64,000 bases of DNA from Romeriopsis navalis LEGE 11480 (GTDB taxonomy: Bacteria > Cyanobacteriota > Cyanobacteriia > Leptolyngbyales > Leptolyngbyaceae), in contig NZ_JADEXQ010000004.1 in assembly GCF_015207035.1 (NCBI RefSeq), positions 58,797 to 122,796 on the forward strand, given 5' to 3'. The position numbers and the translations under genes were made by a program. The notes beneath the pieces are model-generated. The model saw nothing but the letters and a program-made list of their open reading frames with translations, had not been told where the DNA came from and searched no databases. Below are positions 54,977 through 61,133 of the stretch, one piece after another. The first letter of the stretch is position 1. Every line of letters begins with the position of its first letter.

Positions 54977-55870
54977 CTAGGTTTCACCTAACCTCCGGCT
55001 ATAGCTTAATACCGTATTGTGTAGCAGCATCGCAACCGTCATTTGGCCAACGCCCCCAGGAACCGGGGTGATATAGCTGGCAATCGACTCCACCGCCGCA
55101 AAATCGACGTCCCCGACTAAACGACCTTTGCCGCTTTCGGTCGGAATCCGATTAATGCCCACATCGATGACCACCGCGCCCGGTTTGACCATATCGGCGG
55201 TGACCAAATTGGGGCGGCCCACCGCCGCCACCACAATGTCGGCTTCCTGGGTGACTGTCGCTAAATCCGGCGTCCGCGAGTGGGCGATCGTCACCGTCGC
55301 ATTTTCGGCCAGCAACATTAGCGCGATCGGCTTGCCGACCAAAATACTGCGGCCAATCACCACGGCTTTTTTCCCAGCAACGGCAATATCGTAGGCCTTG
55401 AGCATTTCCATCACCCCATTGGGGGTGCAGCTTCGTAAACCCGGTTCCCCCCGCATCAGCCGCCCCAGGTTATCGGGATGCAATCCATCGGCGTCTTTGC
55501 TTGGATCAATCTTCAGCAGCAAGGCCGTGCCATCAAGATGGTTGCCCGGCAACGGCAATTGCACCAAAATGCCATCAACGCGATCGTCGGTGTTTAGCGC
55601 CTGAATCGTTTGCTCAAGCTCTGCTTGCGTCACATCCGTGGGGAAATGGGTACCAAACGAGGCGATTCCCACCCGCTCACAGGCCCGTTCCTTGTTGCGG
55701 ACATAGGCAGCGCTGGCGGGGTTATCGCCGACCATCAGCACAGCGAGTCCGGGAGGGCGACCATATTTGGTGGTTAATTCTTGGACTTGGGTCGTCATCG
55801 CCGCGTACATGCGTTGAGACAAGACCTTTCCATCAAGCAATTGAGCGGGCATAGAAACGTCGAGAACCAT
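54977..55870 (-). CDS. folD: Bifunctional methylenetetrahydrofolate dehydrogenase/cyclohydrolase FolD
   Basis: A 297-residue enzyme of one-carbon metabolism. It shows [32 protein letters not shown] (catalytic Lys and Tyr), [33 protein letters not shown], the nucleotide-binding [28 protein letters not shown] and the C-terminal [20 protein letters not shown]. All are family signatures. Start options are ATG 55870 (chosen) and ATG 55852. It leads a minus-strand run folD-crtE-DUF212-amidase. Confidence 0.96.
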   Translation of the reverse strand: MVLDVSMPAQLLDGKVLSQRMYAAMTTQVQELTTKYGRPPGLAVLMVGDNPASAAYVRNKERACERVGIASFGTHFPTDVTQAELEQTIQALNTDDRVDGILVQLPLPGNHLDGTALLLKIDPSKDADGLHPDNLGRLMRGEPGLRSCTPNGVMEMLKAYDIAVAGKKAVVIGRSILVGKPIALMLLAENATVTIAHSRTPDLATVTQEADIVVAAVGRPNLVTADMVKPGAVVIDVGINRIPTESGKGRLVGDVDFAAVESIASYITPVPGGVGQMTVAMLLHNTVLSYSRRLGET

Positions 55871-56206
55871 TCCGGCTAAAAATACTCTCAATAGTTTCGC
55901 AGATCCGGTTGCCGTAATTCACAATCCCTAGGAGAAATTTCAGGTTTCCCACCCGCACCCAAGGTTCACAATTATGATCCCAGTTAACGCATCAGTCGAT
56001 CGCCCAAAAATGCGCTTGAGCCTAACTAATTGAGTTTGAGCATGGCTAAATGTGGGATAAGTGGCGATCGCGCAAGTCTACGCAGAACCATGCCAGCAGC
56101 AGGTCTGAAAATTAACGCCTCAAGCATGGCAGAATACTGAACCATCCGAAAATCTACAGCTAAACTAGACCGTGACCTGATATTTCACTGCTCAGGGTAT
56201 TCGAGA
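55871..56206. other. Divergent intergenic region
   Basis: About 335 bases between folD and the lipoprotein gene. A GCGATCGC site lies near 56063-56070; no gene or hairpin was seen. Confidence 0.4.
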
Positions 56207-56554
56207 ATGCTTTCCTTCCGTCGTCATTTACCCCTATCACTTACAGCACTCTTGCTCACACTGGGTTTAAGTGCCTGCCGCGATAATCCAGCGCAGGTCT
56301 TCTCCCCACTGGATCCAAGTTCTCCGATTAAAATTGCGGTTGCCGCCCAACAAGCCGAGGGCGTGAAAGTCGTCGTCGAGGGCAAAGTTGTTGCGATCGC
56401 CCCCCTAGTGAAACAGTCCGTTTATGAACTCCAGGATGATTCAGGCGTGATTTGGGTTTTGACCGATAGTCAACCACCGACGCAAAAAACAACGATTAAA
56501 ATCCATGGGATAATTCGCAGCAGTAATGGTGAACGCTATATCGATCAGAAATAA
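56207..56554 (+). CDS. Putative lipoprotein with OB-fold-like domain
   Basis: A 115-residue protein with a lipoprotein signal (PLSLTALLLTLGLSACRDN, lipobox LSAC, Cys24) and a small beta-rich domain (VVVEGKVVAIAPLVKQSVYELQDDSGVIWVLT, KTTIKIHGIIRS) that reads like an OB fold of the bOB/YgiW or tRNA-anti type. It should sit at the periplasmic face of a membrane. The partner is unknown. Confidence 0.7.
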   Translation: MLSFRRHLPLSLTALLLTLGLSACRDNPAQVFSPLDPSSPIKIAVAAQQAEGVKVVVEGKVVAIAPLVKQSVYELQDDSGVIWVLTDSQPPTQKTTIKIHGIIRSSNGERYIDQK

Positions 56555-56678
56555 GCGTGGCCAGAATCGGGTATGAACGGCAACGTCGGGCTCACTCATC
56601 CGCAATTCAGCTCACGCACCCGCAATTTAATCGGCTCCATGAAGTCTGCCTACACAGAAGACGACCTAAAGGTGAATT

Positions 56679-57119
56679 ATGGCAAGCGCACCGGTTGAGG
56701 TCGCGATTTGTATTCTGCATCAGACCGACCAATTCCTGATGCAGCTGCGCGATAATGATCCCAAAATTTTATACCCCGGTTATTGGGGATTATTTGGTGG
56801 CCATATTGAAGCTGGCGAATCCCCCGAAGTGGCAGTGGTGCGGGAAGTCCTCGAAGAAATTAGTTATCAGCTACCAAGCTATGAGAAATTCGGCATCTAT
56901 GGCGATGAAAAAGTGGTGCGTCACGTATTCCATGCGCCATTAAATGTGGGATTGGAGCAGTTAGTGCTGGGAGAAGGTTGGGATATGGGGTTATTAGCGA
57001 TCGAGCAGATTCGCTCGGGTACACATTATTCCTCAATTGCCCAACAAGCACGGCCGGTCGGCCCCATTCACCAAACCATCCTGTCTGATTTCTATGCCCA
57101 GTATCGTTCCTTGTCCTAG
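56679..57119 (+). CDS. Nudix hydrolase
   Basis: A 146-residue hydrolase of nucleoside diphosphate derivatives. The Nudix box is GGHIEAGESPEVAVVREVLEEISY, matching GX5EX7REUXEEXGU with Ser-Tyr replacing the usual terminal Gly-hydrophobic pair at the end. The N-terminus VEVAICILHQTDQFLMQLRDNDPKILYPGYWGLFGG is typical. Start ATG 56679. It stands alone between the lipoprotein and the arsR-type gene; the substrate cannot be told. Confidence 0.9.
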   Translation: MASAPVEVAICILHQTDQFLMQLRDNDPKILYPGYWGLFGGHIEAGESPEVAVVREVLEEISYQLPSYEKFGIYGDEKVVRHVFHAPLNVGLEQLVLGEGWDMGLLAIEQIRSGTHYSSIAQQARPVGPIHQTILSDFYAQYRSLS

Positions 57120-57189
57120 ATATTTTCTGGGGGCAATGACTTTTGGGATGTTTTTAGGTTTCCGGGATTTTGCGACTGCTATCGTGGAC

Positions 57190-57209
57190 ATATGAATCAT
57201 GATTCATAT
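57190..57209. promoter_or_regulatory. Perfect 20-bp palindromic operator for the ArsR-type repressor
   Basis: ATATGAATCA/TGATTCATAT, centred at 57199-57200 and 76 bases before the repressor start. The TGAA-N-TTCA core and AT-rich flanks are those of SmtB/ArsR operators. The palindrome is seen; binding is inferred. Confidence 0.7.
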
Positions 57210-57284
57210 AAATCTTGGTTCATGTCTGAGTCGTTTTGTTTGGGTCTAACTGGCGTTAGCCTCAAATCTGGGAGGTGAGTTTCA

Positions 57285-57587
57285 ATGTCTTCCTTAAAAG
57301 TTTGTTCGGCGGAATTTTGTGCGCATAAGTTTCAAATTCTGGCGGATACGACTCGGCTTTCGGTGTTGCAATGCTTAATGGATGGCCCCAAACACGTCAA
57401 GGAGCTAAATGCGGTATTGATGATTGAGCAAAGTTTGCTCTCACACCATCTCAAGGTCCTGCGGGATGAAGGATTTGTACGATCGAGCCGGGATGGCAAG
57501 ACAATGCTGTACGAATTAGTTTCTTCATTCAAGGACAAGCAGAGATTGGATTTGCAGTGCTGCATTGTCGCATTTGATGCGTTTTGA
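57285..57587 (+). CDS. ArsR/SmtB family transcriptional repressor
   Basis: A 100-residue winged-helix repressor: FQILADTTRLSVLQCLMDGPKHVKELNAVLMIEQSLLSHHLKVLRDEGFVRSSRDGKTMLYEL. The recognition helix SLLSHHLKVL is canonical. The usual arsenic site in helix 3 (ELCxCDL) is absent (ELNAVLMI), but Cys7 and Cys12 near the N-terminus and the CC pair near the C-terminus could bind a thiophilic ion or act as a redox switch. It is the first gene of an operon with pstSCAB; pstS starts 41 bases later. Its own operator lies upstream. Confidence 0.88.
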   Translation: MSSLKVCSAEFCAHKFQILADTTRLSVLQCLMDGPKHVKELNAVLMIEQSLLSHHLKVLRDEGFVRSSRDGKTMLYELVSSFKDKQRLDLQCCIVAFDAF

Positions 57588-57628
57588 GTGGAGATCGATT
57601 TATAGTCACGTCATTGCGATTAATTCCC

Positions 57629-58462
57629 ATGAGACAATTGCATCGTTTTTTGCCGTTCTCGATCGGCGCACTGCTGCTGCTGTCAGCTTGTGACAAGCCA
57701 CCGAACTCCGCAAATGCCGCGAATAAGCTTGTCGTCACCGGTTCAAGTACCGTTGCGCCATTGCTATCGGAAATTGCCAAACGCTATGAAGCGAATCATG
57801 CCGGTGTCCGCATCGATGTGCAGACGGGTGGTTCGTCACGCGGGATTGCGGATGCCCGACAAGGGGTGGCCCAGATCGGTATGGTGTCACGATCGCTCAA
57901 AAGCACCGAAAATGACCTGCAGGCATTTATGATCGCCAAGGATGGCATTGCGGTGATTCTGCATGAACAGAACCCCGTTGCCAAATTAAGCAATCAACAA
58001 ATCGTCGAGATTTATACGAAGCAAATCACCAACTGGCAGCAGCTAGGTGGCCGAGATGCCCCGATTACGGTGGTGCATAAAGCGGCTGGCCGATCGACGC
58101 TGGAATTATTTGTGAGTCATTTCAAGCTGAAGCCAACTGCGGTGAAACCCGATGTGATTATTGGTGATAACGAGCAGGGGATTAAAACGGTGGCCGGTAA
58201 TCCCAACGCGATCGGCTACGTGTCGATTGGTACGGCGGAATACAGCGTTAAGCACCAAGTGCCGGTGAAGCTAATTCCGCTGGATGGTGTGGCAGCGTCG
58301 ATTGCCAATGTACAGAATGGCAAGTTTCCTTTGGCTCGATCGCTGAATTTAGTCACGAAATCTGCCCCGCAGGGATTCCAAAAGGAATTTATTGATTTTG
58401 CGCGTTCCAAGGAGGTCCGGGATCTTGTTCAAGCGCAATACTTTGTGCCGGTACAGCCTTGA
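57629..58462 (+). CDS. pstS: Phosphate ABC transporter substrate-binding lipoprotein PstS
   Basis: A 277-residue lipoprotein of the short PstS type. Lipobox LLLLSACDK gives lipid-modified Cys; the phosphate-binding blocks are VVTGSSTVAPLLSEIAKRY, VQTGGSSRGIADARQG, GMVSRSLKSTE, VVHKAAGRSTLELF and NPNAIGYVSIG. It delivers phosphate to PstCA. ATG 57629 is used; GTG 57584 is in frame. Its 3' end overlaps pstC by 38 bases. The overlap and the arsR-type gene ahead show a single transcription unit. Confidence 0.93.
   Translation: MRQLHRFLPFSIGALLLLSACDKPPNSANAANKLVVTGSSTVAPLLSEIAKRYEANHAGVRIDVQTGGSSRGIADARQGVAQIGMVSRSLKSTENDLQAFMIAKDGIAVILHEQNPVAKLSNQQIVEIYTKQITNWQQLGGRDAPITVVHKAAGRSTLELFVSHFKLKPTAVKPDVIIGDNEQGIKTVAGNPNAIGYVSIGTAEYSVKHQVPVKLIPLDGVAASIANVQNGKFPLARSLNLVTKSAPQGFQKEFIDFARSKEVRDLVQAQYFVPVQP
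58409..58427 (+). promoter_or_regulatory. Ribosome binding site deciding the pstC start
   Basis: AAGGAGGT at 58409-58416, a full anti-SD match, is 8 bases from TTG 58425 inside the end of pstS. No ATG is available in the pstC frame ahead of the first helix, so TTG is taken. Confidence 0.7.
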
Positions 58463-59288
58463 GGTTGGGTTTATTTACGGCTTGCGATTGCTGACGGCGA
58501 TCGCGGCGGTTGTAGTGCTGTTTATTGTGGGGTTCCTGATCGTGGAAGCCTGGCCAGTGCTGCGCCAAATTGCTGTAAGCCGGTTCTTGCGTGATCAGTC
58601 ATGGCATCCGGTGAGCGGGCAGTATAATCTGCTGCCAATGATTATTGGAACATCGAGTGTAACGTTTGGCGCAATGCTTTTAGCGGTGCCCTTTGGATTA
58701 GCTTCGGGGATCTTTTGCCAATACTATGCGCCGGACTGGTTAGCGCGGATTTACCGTCGATTGATTGAGCTACTGGCGGGGATTCCTTCGGTGGTATATG
58801 GCTTTTGGGGTTTGGTGGTCTTGGTTCCATTGATTGGGCAAGTGCATCCGCCGGGGCCGAGTTTGCTGGCGGGGATTTTGATTTTGGCGTTGATGATTAT
58901 GCCGACGATCGCCCTGATTACCGATTCGAGTTTGGCGACGGTACCGGCTCGTTATTTGTGGGGGGCGCAGGCGTTAGGTTTGAGTCGTTGGGGGATTGTG
59001 CGCGGTGTGGCGTTACCTGCGGCCCGATCGGGCATTTTGGCGGGAATTGTGTTGGCGTTGGGACGAGCGATCGGGGAGACGATGGCGGTGCTGATGGTCT
59101 GCGGCAATGTAGTGCAGGTACCAGATAGTTTGTTTGCACCAGTACGGACGTTGACGGCGAATATGGCGTTGGAGATGGCCTATGCGACGGATTTACATCG
59201 ATCGGCGTTGTTTGTCAGTGGGTTGGTGTTGATGGGTTGCATTGGGGTGTTGGTGTTTGTCGCGGATCAGGTGGGGCGGTATGGGTAG
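58425..59288 (+). CDS. pstC: Phosphate ABC transporter permease PstC
   Basis: A 287-residue permease with six helices. First helix AIAAVVVLFIVGFLIVEAW; the permease loop reads ARYLWGAQALGLSRWGIVRGVALPAARSGILAGIVLALGRAIGETMAVLMVCGN, with the EAA-type contact for PstB. Asp/Pro-containing GIPSVVYGFWGLVVLVPL is typical of PstC. TTG start at 58425 rests on the ribosome site. It overlaps both pstS and pstA. Codon use is strongly G/T-rich on the coding strand, unlike the upstream genes. Confidence 0.92.
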   Translation: MFKRNTLCRYSLEVGFIYGLRLLTAIAAVVVLFIVGFLIVEAWPVLRQIAVSRFLRDQSWHPVSGQYNLLPMIIGTSSVTFGAMLLAVPFGLASGIFCQYYAPDWLARIYRRLIELLAGIPSVVYGFWGLVVLVPLIGQVHPPGPSLLAGILILALMIMPTIALITDSSLATVPARYLWGAQALGLSRWGIVRGVALPAARSGILAGIVLALGRAIGETMAVLMVCGNVVQVPDSLFAPVRTLTANMALEMAYATDLHRSALFVSGLVLMGCIGVLVFVADQVGRYG

Positions 59289-60189
59289 AGGATTGTTGGT
59301 GGGTGCCAGCGTTGGTGATCCCCCTAAATCCCCCTTCAAAAGGGGGACTTTGAGCCGCGATCGATTGGCCGCTGGGTTGATTTGGTTCGCGGTGGTTGGG
59401 GTGGCAGCGGCTTTATGCTGGATGTTGTGGGATGTTGTGGGACAGGGAATGGGGGTGTTGTCTTGGGAATTTTTGACGGGTAGTCCGATCGATGCGGGAC
59501 GTGCGGGCGGGATTGCGCCGATTTTAGTTTCGACCGGGTTGATTGTGGGGGTTTGTTTAGCGGTGTCGGTGCCGTTGGCCTTGGGGACGGCGATTTTGTT
59601 GGTGGAGTTTAGTGGGCCGCAGTCGCGGTGGCATCGGTGGGTGCAGTTGAGTCTGGATATGTTGGCGGGGGTGCCATCGATCGTGTTTGGACTGTTTGGT
59701 AATGCTTGTTTTAGTAAGTTGTTTGGTTTGGGGTTTTCGATTTTGGCGGGGGGACTGACGTTGGCTTGTATGGTGTTGCCGATTTTGATTAGATCGACGC
59801 AGGTGGGATTGCGAGCGGTGCCGGAGGATTATCGCCGATCGGGTGCAGCGTTGGGTTTGTCGAGATTGGCAGTGTTGCGGCGGGTGCTGTTGCCAATGGC
59901 TTTGCCGGGAATAGTGGCGGGGTTACTGTTGGGGATTGGCCGGGCGATCGCTGAGACGGCGGCGTTGATTTTTACCAGCGGGTATGTCGATCGACTGCCG
60001 AGTTCGCTACTGGATTCGGGGCGGGCGATTTCGGTACATATCTTTGATTTGGCGATGAATATTCCGGGGGGTGAGTCGATGGCCTATGGTTCGGCGTTGG
60101 TGTTGGTGTTGGCGCTAGTGGGGATTAATACGTTGGTGTCGCTGTTGGCAGATTGGTGGCGACGGGTTTGGTTGGGTGGTGTATCGTGA
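59281..60189 (+). CDS. pstA: Phosphate ABC transporter permease PstA
   Basis: A 302-residue permease (from ATG 59281) with six helices and the Pst pattern GGIAPILVSTGLIVGVCLAVSVPLALGTAI, GVPSIVFGLFGNACF and DYRRSGAALGLSRLAVLRRVLLPMALPGIVAGLLLGIGRAIAETAALIFTSGY. Between ATG 59281 and the first helix the frame runs through a dispersed repeat encoding GDPPKSPFKRGT. A TTG at 59350, after the repeat, with AGGGGG just before it is the other possible start and gives a shorter protein. It overlaps pstC by 8 bases and pstB by one. Confidence 0.9.
   Translation: MGRGLLVGASVGDPPKSPFKRGTLSRDRLAAGLIWFAVVGVAAALCWMLWDVVGQGMGVLSWEFLTGSPIDAGRAGGIAPILVSTGLIVGVCLAVSVPLALGTAILLVEFSGPQSRWHRWVQLSLDMLAGVPSIVFGLFGNACFSKLFGLGFSILAGGLTLACMVLPILIRSTQVGLRAVPEDYRRSGAALGLSRLAVLRRVLLPMALPGIVAGLLLGIGRAIAETAALIFTSGYVDRLPSSLLDSGRAISVHIFDLAMNIPGGESMAYGSALVLVLALVGINTLVSLLADWWRRVWLGGVS
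59317..59351. repeat. Dispersed cyanobacterial palindromic repeat (CCCCCTAAATCCCCC type)
   Basis: GATCCCCCTAAATCCCCCTT followed by CAAAAGGGGGACTTTG. Its core is a hairpin TCCCCCTT-CAA-AAGGGGGA (59329-59347). The same short repeat, translated as GDPPKSPxKRGT, is widely scattered in cyanobacterial genomes, usually between genes. Here it lies at the 5' end of pstA. Confidence 0.75.
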
Positions 60190-60956
60190 TGCCTCATCCA
60201 CCGAGTTTAGCAACCCAAAATTTGACGTTGCGCTATGGGCGTAAGGTTGCAGTCGAGAATGTCAATCTGACGGTGCCCGCTGGAAAAATCACGGCGTTGA
60301 TTGGACCTTCGGGCTGTGGGAAGACGAGTTTTTTGAATTGTTTGAATCGGTTGGTGGAGTTGACGCCCCAGGCAAAGGTGACGGGGCAAGTGTTGTTGGG
60401 GGATGTGGATATTCGATCGATACCCGTGGTGACGTTGCGCCGTCGGGTGGGGATGTTATTTCAGCAGCCGAACCCGTTTCCTTTGTCGATCTATGAGAAT
60501 TTGGCGTTTCCACTGCGGGAACATGGGCTGCGGGATAAAGTGGCGATCACGGGAACGATCGAGGCGAGTTTGCGGCAGGTGGGACTGTGGGATGAGATTT
60601 GCGATCGGTTGAAGCATCCGGCGTTGGCGCTGTCGGGTGGACAGCAGCAGCGGTTGTGTTTGGCGCGGGCCTTGGCGTTGAAGCCGCAGGTGATTTTGAT
60701 GGATGAGCCTTGTAGCGCGTTGGACCCGCTGTCGAGTGAGATTGTGGAGTCGTTGATGCGGGATTTGCGAGGGGAATATACGCTGCTGGTGGTGACGCAT
60801 AATTTGGCTCAGGCCCGGCGGATTGCCGACCAGACGGCGCTGTTTTGGGCGGTGGATGGGGTGGGGAAGTTGGTGGAGATGGGAGATACAGAGCAGATCT
60901 TTGATCAGCCGCAGGATGATTTGACTGCGGCGTACGTGACGGGGCGAAAAGGTTAA
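60189..60956 (+). CDS. pstB: Phosphate ABC transporter ATPase PstB
   Basis: A 255-residue ATPase. Walker A is LIGPSGCGKTSFLNCLNRLVEL, the Q-loop is MLFQQPNPFPLSIYENLAFP (typical PstB), signature LSGGQQQRLCLARAL, Walker B VILMDEPCSALDPLSSE and H-loop VVTHNLAQARRIAD. It energises phosphate import through PstCA. ATG 60189 overlaps the pstA stop (TGATG). The last gene of the pst unit; PhoU is not encoded here. Confidence 0.95.
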   Translation: MPHPPSLATQNLTLRYGRKVAVENVNLTVPAGKITALIGPSGCGKTSFLNCLNRLVELTPQAKVTGQVLLGDVDIRSIPVVTLRRRVGMLFQQPNPFPLSIYENLAFPLREHGLRDKVAITGTIEASLRQVGLWDEICDRLKHPALALSGGQQQRLCLARALALKPQVILMDEPCSALDPLSSEIVESLMRDLRGEYTLLVVTHNLAQARRIADQTALFWAVDGVGKLVEMGDTEQIFDQPQDDLTAAYVTGRKG

Positions 60957-61010
60957 GGATGAGCATCCCGAGCCCAATCAACCAGGCGCGGCGGGGCGCA
61001 TCGTTGGTAA

Positions 61011-61053
61011 ATCGATTGCAAGGGATCGCCTAAGCGATATGATTGCAATCGAT
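61011..61053. other. Nested palindrome after pstB
   Basis: Outer arms ATCGATTGCAA (61011-61021) and TTGCAATCGAT (61043-61053) are a perfect 11-bp inverted repeat; inside them ATCGC-CTAA-GCGAT forms a second stem. No T-run follows. It may end or stabilise the pst transcript or mark a regulatory site ahead of the ATPase gene. Confidence 0.5.
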
Positions 61054-61133
61054 GACCCTGAAGCCGACTTTTCCGCGTCGGGGAATTTTTGCGCTATCTT
61101 TGGGAAAGTGCGATTTCCCGGAGATATTAGGCG

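Noticed and set aside
57120..57284. A Pho box in front of the arsR-pst operon
   Set aside because: No set of spaced 8-bp TTAA-type direct repeats could be found; only the palindromic ArsR-type site is clear.
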